Position numbers and translations under genes: made by a program
Shown: positions 1 to 9,852 of the stretch, in pieces
How the letters are laid out: the number at the start of each line of letters is the position of its first letter
How positions within the stretch are numbered: the first letter of the stretch is position 1
The notes under the pieces: generated by a model
The model's input: only the letters and a program-made list of their open reading frames with translations
Told to the model about the DNA's origin: nothing
Database searches by the model: none
Assembly (NCBI GenBank): GCA_036925085.1
Contig: JAUPFP010000026.1
Location: 2,488,501 to 2,552,500 of the forward strand
Reading direction: 5' to 3'
Source: Brachycybe producta
Lineage: Eukaryota; Arthropoda; Diplopoda; Playtdesmida; Andrognathidae
Length of the DNA stretch: 64,000 bases

Positions 1-2
1 AA

Positions 3-137
3 AAGAATATTGTATCATTTAGTAGGGTTGATCTCCGAGGCCACTCCGCCTTGGTTGGACCTGTGACGACACAGCCCTCGGAGGACCCGACAAGCCCCCA
101 CACCACGACAAGGCGATACAAGTATATGGGGGAGTAG
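3..137 (+). CDS. 3' end of an unidentified open frame entering from the left edge
   Basis: An open frame of 44 codons runs from the window edge to TAG at 135-137. It is GC-richer than its surroundings and ends PHTTTRRYKYMGE. A purine-rich stretch with a GGGGGAG run overlaps the stop, as is common just upstream of an LTR in retroelements, so this may be the tail of an old pol frame. No domain is visible, so the assignment is a guess. The frame could also be chance or a host exon fragment. Confidence 0.2.
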   Translation, partial: KNIVSFSRVDLRGHSALVGPVTTQPSEDPTSPHTTTRRYKYMGE

Positions 138-366
138 TTATGACAGTGACAATCTGAAGAAGACACGTTCATGTTATAATTGAACACAATTGGATTTCTA
201 CCTCGAGTTAGCCTCATATCCCTACACTTCCCATCATTCAATAGAAGTTGCTATGTATTACACCATCCTTCAATTCCCTTCAAGTGTAAAGCACAACTTG
301 ACATTTTAATTCATTAATAATTGATAGAAGTAATACACTTCGAGATCTCGAATCTCCCAATATTTC
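138..366. other. Unclassified sequence left of the first solo LTR
   Basis: No open frame, inverted repeat or match to the other families of the window is visible. It ends at the TTTC target copy (363-366) of the LTR that follows. Confidence 0.4.
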
Positions 367-1049
367 TGTAACACCCAGTAACTCCCGATCCCGCCAAAAC
401 CATAGCCTGGGGGTAAACAACTGCTTGTCCTTCCCTTCCTCTCTGACTCATACTTATGACTCATATCGAAGTGGCGGATTGATACTCTTATGACCAGTGC
501 CACTTAGACCTGGTTACGCCTCGTAGGTGTACACAGGTCCAAGGTATAAAAGGACCGTGTTCCTCTGTTCATCGTCCTTACTTGCTCAACTTTTGTATTA
601 CGTTTGATTTCTATATCCGTACCACATCATGGGCCCGAGGACGCACCTTTAATATAACAGTTAATTCTTGTACTCTTAATGTTTCTGAGCAAGAATGAAT
701 AAAGTGTTACAATGAGAAACTGTGTTTTCTATTTGTCTGGAAACTAATCCTTCTTTAGGCAAGCCGGAGACACCACAAGGCAAGGAGACATACAGATCCT
801 GGAGGAGCTACAACATCTTCTGGTAGCAACAGGAGGATGTACATCAGTGTCGACCAGGAGAGATGGTCACTATCCTTCTGCGAAGACTACACTCCTGTAC
901 AGAAGGATAATCAAAATCGATCTCCGTCCAACTTTTTCTGTAACTTGAATCTTCTTCGTGCGGTCACCTCGCAATCAGGAGAAGAAACGAGTTATGGAAA
1001 ACATCATCATAAGTTGGTAAAATTATAAGGTCGTCACTAAAAGGTCACA
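367..1049 (+). mobile_element. Solo LTR, copy 1 of a family of three
   Basis: This 683-base fossil starts TGTAACACCC and ends GGTCACA. It is flanked by the 4-base duplication TTTC (363-366 and 1050-1053). A TATAAAAGG box lies near 546 and an AATAAA signal near 698, so it carries the promoter and polyadenylation parts of an LTR. Two related copies, at 52431-53118 and 55843-56531, have nearly the same length and their own 4-base duplications. No coding part remains, as expected after LTR-LTR recombination. The 4-base duplication and TG...CA ends fit Ty3/gypsy or BEL elements; which one cannot be decided. Divergence between copies suggests an old family. Confidence 0.85.
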
Positions 1050-1195
1050 TTTCTAATATTTGAGTGTTCGCCTATACTATTCACCTATCTCTAAATATTA
1101 TTAATAATAATTAATAAAATAAATAAATTAATAGTAATAATAAATATTAATATTATTAATAATAAAATACATTATAATTAATAATCAGAGGGCGG
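1050..1195. repeat. AT-rich TAATAA-type low-complexity tract
   Basis: Almost pure A/T with TAATAAT and AAATTAATA repeats. It is the left part of an array that the next element split; the same sequence resumes at 2427. Confidence 0.8.
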
Positions 1196-2426
1196 AATTC
1201 TATAAAAAAACATATTCCAAATACATTCAGCTATCATGCCCAAATTTAATATCCATCCATTTCAGAATGTTAGGAATTGAATAAACTACATTTATAAATA
1301 CATATTTTACATATTTTGGAAAATATTTAAATACACATATTTTTGTAAATATTTCTTAAAATTTAAACATATAAATATTTTTTTTCAAATTTCAAATATT
1401 TATACCAATCACAATCATTATTAATCACTGAATTGGAAAGAAACTAACAAAATTATAATTTTTCAAGTATCTAAATGTTATTTCGTGAATCATTCGTTAC
1501 TTTATATAAGGTTAGTAGAGACCACATGTTAGAAACAAAGAAGACAAAGAAAGTTAAGTTATTTTATATCTGTTTTCCAGTTGTTAATGAAATTTAACAA
1601 AACCATTTACTATTTGAAAAAAAATTTGTCTTTTACAGTAACTTGTGAAGTATTAGGGACTTAACGAAATTTCGTACGAAATAAATTTATTTACGAAATT
1701 AATTATTTTGACGTCATTTCCGGCTGATTTCGTTACAACACAAAGATTTCGTACGAAATGAGGCATTTCTTTACGAAATTATAAAATTCTTTTGTAGTTT
1801 GATTTTGTAGAAACGAAATAAACGCGCATGCGCAGAAGCATTTAACGCAGTTTGAGAAAGTTGAAAATGACGCCATTTTTCCACCGCTTCGATGGAAAAC
1901 GACGTCGTTTTAAAAAGAATAACCAACCCTACATGAAAGATTTCCGATTAAAGCAAGAATATTTAGTGCAAAGAACAATAAAAATTAAAAAATCTACGTT
2001 TAGCGGCGATTAATTAGGCAAAAATTACCACACAAATTGCCGTAAAAGGTGAATGATTTCGTTTACGTTTTCGGGTTGCTTCGCTAACTACAATAACGAA
2101 ATTGAAACGAAAACGAAATCACTTAATTTAAATATATAAATTTCGTAAAACTTAACTTCGTACGAAATTTCGCTAAGTCCCTATTGTAGTAAATTGGTCT
2201 CTCACTATCAATTATCTAACATCTAAATTTTATGATAATTCTGATGATAAAACATTTTTACTTTCTAAGAAAATTAAAATAAATGAATTAAAAGTATTAA
2301 ACAGACTATTTGCTTATTAAAGAATATTTAGGAATTTAAAAATATTTTAATACATATTTTGCCCATTTTGAGTACATGTATATGTACATATTTTCCAGTA
2401 ATAAAAACATTTTATTCCGCCCTCTG
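1196..2426. mobile_element. hAT-type non-autonomous element (CAGAGGGCGGAAT ends)
   Basis: The left end CAGAGGGCGGAAT (1196) is exactly inverted at the right end (ATTCCGCCCTCTG, to 2426). An identical 8-base duplication, TTAATAAT, flanks it (1188-1195, 2427-2434). Eight-base duplications and CAGNG ends are the signature of the hAT superfamily. The 1.23 kb interior is AT-rich, encodes nothing recognisable and contains a second TIR element at 1654-2183. Confidence 0.85.
1654..2183. mobile_element. Nested TIR element (TAGGGACTTA ends)
   Basis: The ends are TAGGGACTTAACGAAATTTC and its near inverse, sharing a palindromic TTCGTACGAA core about 20 bases in. TTTCGT/ACGAAA motifs recur inside, giving it a base composition unlike its host element. 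No clear target duplication is visible, so the superfamily is open. Confidence 0.65.
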
Positions 2427-2505
2427 TTAATAATAATAAAATACATTATAATTGATATTAATAAGTCTTAGTTAATAAATATTAAATAAATTTGAATTTA
2501 AATTT
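2427..2505. repeat. Continuation of the AT-rich array
   Basis: TTAATAATAATAAAATAC resumes right after the hAT element, then runs into the AATAAGTCTTA unit that forms the array at 3057-3345. Confidence 0.7.
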
Positions 2506-3056
2506 GTATTTTGAAAAACTACTCTGCAAGCAGCCCCGAAGGAGTATAGCAGAGGACACTTGTCCAATGCAGCATACAAATGCATTGTCAAAACCAAAAA
2601 AAAATATTATGAATCCCATTAAGTATGTTTTTCATGTGCAAAGTCCCTTGCTAGTAAGGTCCATTGTCGAATTGCCCTAGGAACAAATCACCAGTAATAA
2701 GAATCTGTCCGTGCAAATATCTTCCTAACCTTTTTAGAGTGATCACCTCTACCCAAATATGGTGCCCTGCGAAGTTTGCTTGAAGGCGGCTTCGGGCAGG
2801 AGCCTTCTAACATTCGGTTAAAAATGTTAAGACTAAACTCTGGCTGTCTTGCAAGTAGACTATCCCAACCAAGCTCTGAAAGCATAGTAGTTACGCAAGC
2901 AGTATATCAGTAATTACCACAAACGAACCTAGCAGCCCTACGTTGGACCATTTCAATAGAGTTAACTAATTTTGCAGTGTGGGGATTCCACACGGTACTA
3001 CAGTATTCTAGATTGGGACGCACTAACGATTTGTATGCTATACACTTCTCTTAGAA
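2506..3056 (-). mobile_element. LINE 3' fragment, reverse-transcriptase C-terminus (family 2)
   Basis: Read on the minus strand, broken frames give SLVRPNLEYCSTVWNPHT, then IEMVQRRAARFVCGNY, then LSELGWDSLLARQ, and finally DHSKKVRKIFARTDSYYW. This order is typical of the region after the RT palm in jockey/CR1-type LINEs. It is 5'-truncated, carries stops between the conserved blocks, and is followed by a 3' untranslated tail ending near 2510. It interrupts the AT-rich array. The FARTDSYYW motif links it to the copies at 53391 and 57000. Confidence 0.85.
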
Positions 3057-3345
3057 TTAATTTTATAATAATAATAATGTATTAATAAGTCTTAATAAAT
3101 ATTAAATAAATTAATAATAATATTAATACGTCTTAATAAATATTAAATAAATTAATATTAATAAGTCTTAATTAATTAATATTAAATAAATTAATATTAA
3201 TAAGTCTTAATTAATTAATATTAAATAAATTAATGATATTAATAAGCCTTAATAATAAATATTAAATAAATTAATAATATTAATAAGCCTTAATTAATAA
3301 ATATTAAATAAATTATTGTTATAATGCATTATAATTTAATAAATA
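3057..3345. repeat. Tandem array, unit about 40 bases, AT only with GTCTTA
   Basis: The core TTAATAAGTCTTAATTAATA followed by AATATTAAATAAA recurs at least six times, with some units carrying GCC for GTC. It is the right part of the array split by the hAT element and the LINE. Confidence 0.85.
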
Positions 3346-3763
3346 TTCTGTAATAAAAAATTTTCAATGGAAAACATTTGATGTTTTTCACAACTTAAAA
3401 ACGTTTCAAAATACCGATTTTGAACGTACATAACATAATATTGACTGCAATGGTCTGGTATTAAAACGTCATGTACTTTGATGTCACAGAGCGGTTATGG
3501 GGGCGGGGGGGGCCCTTTTCTATTCCCTGATTGTCCTTTTTTTCATCTTTTATTTTTAGAGCTGAGGCCTGTTTCTCAAAATTGTATTACAAGACTTTTA
3601 CTTTTGATAAACAGGCCCCGGCCATGCATGTAGAAAGGACAGAAGATTTTGAAGCAATTAATTGTACACACATGGCGTCTAGCACTATAATAGGCACAGT
3701 GTTTAGATGCCATAATGGTTCACCTATATAATGGTGGCGGGTTGTAAATTATTTTAATAGGTC
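3346..3763. other. Unclassified stretch with a G-run
   Basis: No gene is visible. It contains GGGGGCGGGGGGGGCCC near 3499 and the small hairpin annotated separately at 3564. Confidence 0.4.
3564..3619. repeat. 56-base hairpin with GAGGCCTGTTT ends
   Basis: GAGGCCTGTTTCTCAAAAT pairs with the right end TTTTGATAAACAGGCCCC. The ends resemble the GGGCCCGTTTCACAAAAGTA ends of the palindrome at 54395-55535, so this may be a minimal relative of that family. Confidence 0.55.
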
Positions 3764-4107
3764 CTAGGCTAGGCTAGGTCCTTCTATTTTTAAACAATGC
3801 TTAAAATTGTACATTTTTATAACTCCATGTTTTAATTCCATGGGACCAAAACCACCCCACAAACGTTTTAGCACGTGCTTTCATGTATTGGCTTCACGGA
3901 GATTCCTTTTTATAAATTTCGAAAAGATCCTTCTATTTTCCAATAATAGAACCAAAAAATAGTCTAATAAAAGTTTGAAAAACACTCATTAAGCATTAGC
4001 ACATACATGTGTTTATTAGTTTCACATTGATCACTTTATATTCAGTTTGGAAAGGTCTTTCTATTTTTAAATAATATTTAAAATCTTTCCTTCTTAACTC
4101 CATGTTA
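3764..4107. repeat. Family H fragment (AGCACGTGC repeat)
   Basis: It shares the blocks CCTTCTATTTTT, ATGGGACCAAAA, AGCACGTGCTTTCATGTATT and GGCTTCACG with the complete family H elements at 37128 and 52188. Neither terminus (TTAAGAGCCTAGATAC) is present, so it is truncated. Confidence 0.65.
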
Positions 4108-4300
4108 AGATGTTGTGGCTAGGCTTGCTACCTGTGGAGGACAGTCCTCCATTTGGATAAACTGTCCTCCACAAACGTATTTGAGTTTTTATACAATTTA
4201 TATATTGTGTGGAGGATGGTCCTGGCCGGAGGACTTTTCTTCCAAATGGAGAAATGTCCTCCAGAAAGGAGGAAAGGTAGCCAGCTTAGTTGTGGCACTG
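4108..4300. repeat. Family K palindrome (CTGTGGAGGACAGTCCTCC)
   Basis: GGCTAGGCTTGCTACC at the left pairs with GGTAGCCAGCTTAG at the right. Inside, GGAGGACAGTCCTCCATTTG is itself a hairpin and is mirrored on the right arm. Relatives lie at 36879 and 43446, with a fragment near 44535. Confidence 0.7.
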
Positions 4301-4958
4301 GCAAGTTTGTAAAATAAAATTTACACAGCAGATGAAACTTTAATTTAAATATGGAATTGGCCATTGTCTTCAGCACTTTTTAAATTAAATATAATTAAAG
4401 AATAACCAATTAGTTGTGTGTTCGTACTTTTATATTGTTATGTATTGAACTGAATTAGTTATTGTTAATTTGAATTTGGTATATTTCACGTCCTATGGAC
4501 TGTAAACGTGGATCAGAGAAATGTATGTCAAAACAACATGAATTTCACTAAATCGCCACAATATACCATAAATTTAATAATTGTTTTAAATAGCTAGGTT
4601 ATTGGGAATGGCGTGGTACGTTTCTTTTGTTTTATTTTAGTGTAGTTGTAGTGTAATTGTAAAGTACATTTAACAAAAAACAGAACATTTCTACTTATTT
4701 GTTTACTCTTGTTATCTGACAACAGTGCATGAATTTGTGACGTCATTTGGCGCCAGATTTGAACTACAGGTGAAAAACTGAACAAGAAACCTGTTTTCTG
4801 AAGAATATATATAGAAAACATAAGTAAAATAAACATTGAATTTGAATTCACACATTCTTTTTTTATCAAGAACAAAGTTAAATGGACAAAAGGGATCAAT
4901 TATTTTCACCCTGTTTCTACTTTAAAGTTTAAACTTTGACTTGTCCTACCTAAATTAC
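4301..4958. other. AT-rich sequence, nothing recognised
   Basis: Short frames only (up to about 100 codons, without any recognisable motif). No inverted ends found. Confidence 0.5.
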
Positions 4959-5164
4959 ACAGGCAATTAGAAATCGGGACAAACACAAGTTGGTTCCGCC
5001 CTTTTTATGACGACTGGCAACTTCTAATTGGTTTGTTGTGTGGTTTGACGTTGAAAAGGGCGGAGCATGTGACGTCAGGCTACATAACCAACCAATTAGA
5101 AGTTGCCAGTCGTCATAAAAAGGGCGGAGCCAACTTCTGTTTGTCCCGATTTCTAATTGCCTGT
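4959..5164. mobile_element. Foldback element A, copy 1
   Basis: Type copy of the most abundant family here. It runs ACAGGCAATTAGAAATCGGG to the exact inverse ending GCCTGT. Arms of about 78 bases surround an unpaired core of about 50, so nearly the whole element folds into one hairpin. Flanks CTAAATTAC and TTAAATTAC give a 9-base target duplication with one mismatch. The copy carries CCAAT, GGGCGGAGC and TGACGTCA motifs. It encodes nothing. Long inverted repeats and 9-base duplications fit a Mutator-like foldback MITE; this is inference. Confidence 0.9.
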
Positions 5165-5239
5165 TTAAATTACACGTTGGATTTCCCTATGCAAGGTTAA
5201 TTTAAATTTTTTTTTTCGCGCCATCTGCTGTTTTTTTCT

Positions 5240-5552
5240 TGCACGTTTGTCAGTGTTAAATCCCATAGGACCAAAAAAACCGTCCAACAAACGTTTGAAG
5301 ACCTCTAGTTAAAACGATTTAGAGCAATAACAATATAATTAGCACGTGCATTATTAATGTATAGGCTCCGCTCTTGATTCATTTTTTAAGCTTAGCACGT
5401 GCAATTATTTTTCTATTAATTTTTATGTGACTTCATATCTTTGGACAAAAACCGTTTAAAAACCATTTTTAAACATCAACAACAAAAAAAAGATCGCAGC
5501 ACCTCCATTCGGAGAAATTTTGAATTAAACGCTGTGTCTAGGCTCTTAAATT
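5240..5552. repeat. Family H fragment with right terminus
   Basis: It carries AAATCCCATAGGACC, ACAAACGTTTGAAGA, TTAGCACGTGCA, GATCGCAGCACCTCCATTCG and the terminus GTGTCTAGGCTCTTAA. The left half is missing. Confidence 0.7.
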
Positions 5553-5896
5553 TGATATAGTTAAATAATTTTTTGCAAATTTTAAAAGAAACACTTATTT
5601 AAGGTGGTTTTAAATTGTAAACGCCTTTTTTTTTTAAAAAAGATATCAACATGAAAATACAGTAATCATAAGTGATTGTGAGCTACTCTTCTAGTTTCTC
5701 TTAAAATTTGCTCAAGGAAGACAATAACCAGATTTCAAAAATCAACTGTTCATAAATTACCTTAAATACAGCCTATGGAAAAATAATAGAATCAAAATGC
5801 GATACGGATAAATTATTGAAATCAAAAAGTACATATATTTTTAAAAAAATATTCATCTAATTTTTTTTTTTAATTTTGTCATTTATTTGTTTTAAT
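5553..5896. other. AT-rich sequence, nothing recognised
   Basis: It contains CTACTCTTCTAGTTTCT near 5682, a phrase that also occurs in similar form near 20442, 35370 and 48630. This may be a low-copy dispersed repeat. Confidence 0.4.
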
Positions 5897-6310
5897 TTGG
5901 GATGGCACATTAGATTCCTCGAATTCCGCGAGTCTTGGAAAATATTCGAGATTCGAAAACTTGAATCTTCGCGCTTTTTTCGTTTTTCGAATCTTTCGAA
6001 TCCTAACCTAAAAAAAAATTGTTAAAAACTTTGGTAAAATTAGTTTGAACTCCATTGACGTCCAATAAAAGCGTTCTTTAACAAAAAAAACGGTGATTGT
6101 TGCAATTTCGGTGGTATCCGGATCACCAATATCACCTTGTGGTGACCCTGAGTCCAACACTTTTTTATTGTTAATAATTTAATATTCATTTATTTTTATC
6201 TTCTTAATAAATAATATAGGATTCTTATATGAAGGATTTGAGAGATTCGGTAGATTCGAGAACCTTTTAGGATTTGGATTCGAGAAAATTTAGGATTCGT
6301 TCCACCTCTA
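5897..6310. mobile_element. hAT MITE family I, copy 1
   Basis: The ends are TTGGGATGGCACATTAG and the inverse of TAGAGGTGGAACGAATCC. An identical 8-base duplication, GTTTTAAT, flanks it (5889-5896, 6311-6318), which places the family in hAT. Subterminal regions are dense in GATTCG/CGAATC motifs. The 414-base body contains TCCAATAAAAGCGTTC and GGATCACCAATATCACC, conserved in all copies, but encodes nothing. Confidence 0.9.
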
Positions 6311-6405
6311 GTTTTAATTAATATTTAAAGTTTATATGCAACATTCTAATTTTTGTATCAACTCGTAATGTATGCATGTATGCCTAGATTTTTTTTTTCC
6401 ATATA

Positions 6406-6574
6406 AGGCCTTGTTTCCATTGAGGTGAAAATATGAACTTTTTTAAAAAAAAATTTCAACTGGTGAAAAATAGAAGAAACGTGCCCCCCCCCCCCCCTGC
6501 CCATGCAGTATCGTTTGTTCAATTTTTCATCACTAGTTGAAATTTTAAAAAAAGTCACAGTGGAAACATGGCCT
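6406..6574. mobile_element. TIR MITE family G, copy 1
   Basis: AGGCCTTGTTTCCATTGAGG at the left is inverted at the right (CAGTGGAAACATGGCCT). Inner motifs TTCAACTGGTGAAAA and its inverse form a second paired block around a C14 run. Related copies lie at 16072 and around 32267-32650. Confidence 0.75.
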
Positions 6575-6999
6575 AACAATGAAATTCTAAAAATTAAACT
6601 AATTATCAGTGTAGTCGTTTTATGGGTATTTTGAGTTGATAAAAAAACTGTGACTATTGTTAGTAATCATTAAAAATAAACTTCATTGAGACCAAACTTG
6701 ACAATTTTTTTTTTACTTAAAAATGCCCTAAAATGTATGTACTTTTTTATTTCAATAAAGATTTCCATGAAATATTGACAAAAATTGATGAAATGTAGCT
6801 GATATGTGTTTTTTTTAGTAATTTTTCCGTAGTTCTTGTATATATTGTATTTTTTTTCTTTCAATTTGGTTTGATTTTATTGTCTTACAAATTATTCTGT
6901 TATTTTTAAATAAAAGTGTTTTTATAAATAGCCACTAGAGGGCAACACTTGTGGTAAGTTGGTTCTTATCATTAAACTGTTCTACGTTACAGATGCTTT
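6575..6999. other. AT-rich sequence left of the gene start
   Basis: No gene or repeat recognised. It changes near 7000 from AT-rich to CpG-containing sequence, consistent with a promoter-proximal boundary. Confidence 0.4.
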
Positions 7000-7409
7000 T
7001 TAGGTTTGATGTTTGATGGATGTGTGTGCTCTTTTCGTCACTTCCCATGCCCTCCTCATGCATTGGAAGCGACGGTGAATGAAAAAGGTGAACGAGACAA
7101 GAAGAAAAGGGGGGGGGGAGAGGGAGTTAAAGAGGAGGGTGAGGAGGTGGAGTAGGAGGGAGCAGTTTCTCCTAGCGTTCGATAACAAAGATCGGAAAAG
7201 GCTGTTCTGTGCATCGCTCTCACGCTGCATCGAGTTTTTCTCTTTGAGAGTCTATAGATAGATAGATATATTCTTTCGGCGGTTTGTGCTTGTCTTGAGT
7301 GTCGGTCGTAAGCGAGGGTTTCTTGCCGACGTACGGTACTTTCTTAGGACGGCTTTCTGCTGCGTTCACTTCCTCTTTTATATTATTTTGAACTGGAGTT
7401 TGCGGGAAT
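7000..7409 (+). promoter_or_regulatory. Probable 5' leader/promoter-proximal region of the zinc-finger gene
   Basis: The stretch before the ATG is repeat-free and richer in CG dinucleotides than the rest of the window (for example CTTGCCGACGTACGG near 7323). It contains a purine-rich block (7081-7170) and a GATAGATAGATATA stretch near 7255. The start of transcription cannot be fixed from sequence alone. Composition and position are the only evidence. Confidence 0.45.
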
Positions 7410-7449
7410 ATGCCAAGGAGGAAACAGGACTGTCCCAAACGGATGAAAT
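7410..7449 (+). CDS. First coding exon of a NuRD-recruiting zinc-finger repressor (teashirt/TSHZ-like)
   Basis: ATG at 7410 opens 13 codons, MPRRKQDCPKRMK, plus one base. A near-ideal splice donor follows, GTAAGT at 7450-7455. An N-terminal M(P/S)RRKQ is established as the motif by which FOG, SALL, BCL11 and TSHZ zinc-finger proteins bind the RBBP subunits of the NuRD co-repressor. Proline at position 2 and a proline at position 9 match vertebrate TSHZ (MPRRKQQAPRR) best, and those proteins also have a very short first coding exon. The remaining exons are not in the window, so the family assignment rests on this motif alone. SALL/BCL11/FOG types usually have serine at position 2. The product would be a nuclear transcriptional repressor. 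Confidence 0.6.
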
Positions 7450-8378
7450 GTAAGTACAAATTTTGTGTATGTTTTTTTCATTTTCAAGCGAGAGAGAGAG
7501 CGGTCTTGCACGGCGGATTTGTTTTTATTACGGTCGTCTCATTTTTTCGCGACAGAAAAGACAATCGACCTTTTTTTTTTTTACTGTTATTGACTAACGT
7601 CTATCTGTCAAAAAACAGCAACTAATTAATGCAAAGCTGATATTTCAGAATGTTTTTAATCGTTCGTTTGTGTGTGTTTTTTTTTAAATACGATATGTAA
7701 ATGATTGATATTTGAAGAGTGAGAAAAATTGAGATGGAAAAGAGGAGGAAAAACGTAGAAGAAGAAGAAGAAGGAAAAAAAAAAGAGGGCGAGCCAAAAG
7801 GCTGTTTGGCATTTTTCAGTGTCTGGCTGCTTTGGCTTGCTTGGGTTGTTCTTGGAGAGAAGGAGATGATGATGTAGCCCAAGCACCGAGCCTTCGCTTC
7901 ACTTCTATCAATCAAAGCCGCCTGCGCGCATGTGTCAATCACGCACGTCAGGCAAACGCAAAAAAGCGCTCTTTCTGAGCGGTCTAGTAGCAGTTCGTTC
8001 GTTTCTTTATATATTATATTAGATATTTTTGCTGCTTTTAGTTTCTTCAGCTATTTTTAGTGAATTTTGAGGTTTATACTGGTGAACAATTTCCTTTCAA
8101 AATGAGACAAACAAATGATGGAAATGAGTGGTTAGATAACAGCGACAGTTGTTAGCACGCATCTTTCTACCCTCTCCCCCTTCCCCTATCCTTCCTATAC
8201 TGAATAAAGGGGAGAAAAAAAGGGGGGGGGGAAGAAAGGGTTAGGTCACATAGAGAATGTGACAAGTCTTATAATAATAAAGTATTGTAATATGTTGTTT
8301 TTCTATTTGTATTGACAGTGGTTAATAATTTTTGCTATTGTATCGTATAACTACTGACCGGTAACATTGACCGGAAAT
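7450..8378 (+). other. Start of intron 1, repeat-poor
   Basis: From the GTAAGT donor onward no family repeat appears for over 900 bases, in contrast to the rest of the window. It includes a G-run at 8223. The absence of insertions may reflect constraint near the promoter; that is inference. Confidence 0.45.
7907..7922 (-). promoter_or_regulatory. Possible TCF/LEF site with adjacent helper-like motif
   Basis: ATCAATCAAAGCCGCC reads GGCGGCTTTGATTGAT on the minus strand. CTTTGAT is the HMG-box core recognised by TCF/LEF, and GCCGCC resembles the helper site used by invertebrate TCF. One such site can easily occur by chance. Confidence 0.25.
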
Positions 8379-8401
8379 TGACACACACACACACACAAAC
8401 A
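8379..8401. repeat. (CA)n microsatellite
   Basis: About nine CA units beginning GACACACACACACACACA, then AAACAC. Confidence 0.9.
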
Positions 8402-8483
8402 CTGTCATGTTTGTTTCACGTGGTTTGTTTATTTAATTCGTTATCGAGAATAATTGTTTTTTTTTGGGGGGGGGGGACGGTAT

Positions 8484-9519
8484 TAGAGGCGGGACGAATC
8501 CTAATTTTTTCTCAAATCACTCGAATTTCCTCATATAATAAGAATCCTATATTATTTCATTAAGAAGATACAAATAAACGAAATGATATTAATTATATTA
8601 AATTATTAATTAGAGGTGGGACGAATCCTAATTTTTTCTCGAATCCGAAACCTAAAAGTTTCTCGAATCCGTCGAATTTCTCGAATCCTTCATATAAGAA
8701 TCCTATAAAATTTTATTAAGAAGATACAAATAAATGAAATAATATTAATTATATTAAATTATTAATTAGAGGCGAGACGAATCCTAATTTTTTCTCGAAT
8801 CCTAAACCTAAAAGTTTCTCGAATCCGTCGAATTTCTCGAATCCTTCATATAAGAATCCTATAAAATTTTATTAAGAAGATACAAATGAACGAAATAATA
8901 TTAATTATATTAAGTTATTAATTAGAGGTGGGACGAATCCTAATTTTTTCTCGAATCCGAATCCTAAAAGTTTCTCGAATCCTTCTTATAATAAGAATCC
9001 TTATATTATTTTATTAAGAAGATACAAATAAATTAAATAATATTAATTATATTAAATTATTAATTAGAGGTGGGACGAATCCTATTTTTTTTTTCTCGAA
9101 TCCGAATCCTAAAAGTTTCTCGAATCCGTCGAATCTCTCATATAAGAATCCTATATAATTTTATTAAGAATCCTATATTATTATTATTCATTACGAAGAT
9201 ACAAATAAAAGAAATAATATTAATTATATTAAATTATTAATTAGAGGTGGGACGAATCCGAAACCTAAAAATTTCTCGAATCCTTCATATAAGAATAATC
9301 TGGATACCACCGATATTGCAACAATGTGCCGGTTTTTGTTGTTAGTGAACGCTTCTATTGGACGTCAATGTAGTTAAAACTAATTTTACCAAAGTTTTTA
9401 ACAGTATTTTTTAGGTTAGGATTCGACGAAAAAGCGAAAAAAGCGCGAAGATTCGAGTTTACGAATCTCGAATATTTTTCAAGTTCCCACGATTCGAGGA
9501 TTCGAATGTCCCGTCCCTA
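8484..9519. mobile_element. hAT MITE family I, copy 2, with expanded terminal array
   Basis: It begins TAGAGGCGGGACGAATCC and ends with the inverse of TAGGGACGGGACATTCG. The left terminal segment is repeated in tandem, with units starting TTAGAGGTGGGACGAATCC near 8611, 8766, 8922, 9064 and 9240. Each unit is about 126-176 bases and includes AAGAAGATACAAATAAA. The last unit runs into the normal body and right end. No matching 8-base flanks were found, so the outer end may lie in a lost unit. Confidence 0.8.
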
Positions 9520-9852
9520 GTTTTTTTTTTATGAAAATATGTTTACTGATGAAATTTTATTGGTCGAAGAGTTTTAAATTATTTTATTTCTAGGTATGAA
9601 AATGACAGAAAGAATATTTTGTTGTCATTTGTCTTTGTCAATGTCCGTATTTATATTAATTTATACAATTAATTAATTTTAATCAAAAATAGTTTTAATA
9701 TTTATTTTAAAATTTATTAATCTTAAATTATATTAATACATACTTAATTGAAAATCAATCAAATATTTTAAATATTTATTTTAACAATTTATTACGGGTA
9801 TTTTAAAAATTTAAATCGTTTAATTAAATTTTTTTGATTTTAATAGAATATC
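9520..9852. other. AT-rich sequence, nothing recognised
   Basis: AATTTATT/TTAATTAA-rich without repeats of a fixed length or a gene. Confidence 0.5.

Noticed and set aside
4594-4909. 101-codon minus-strand frame
   Set aside because: AT-rich, no motif, overlapping frame of similar length; chance.
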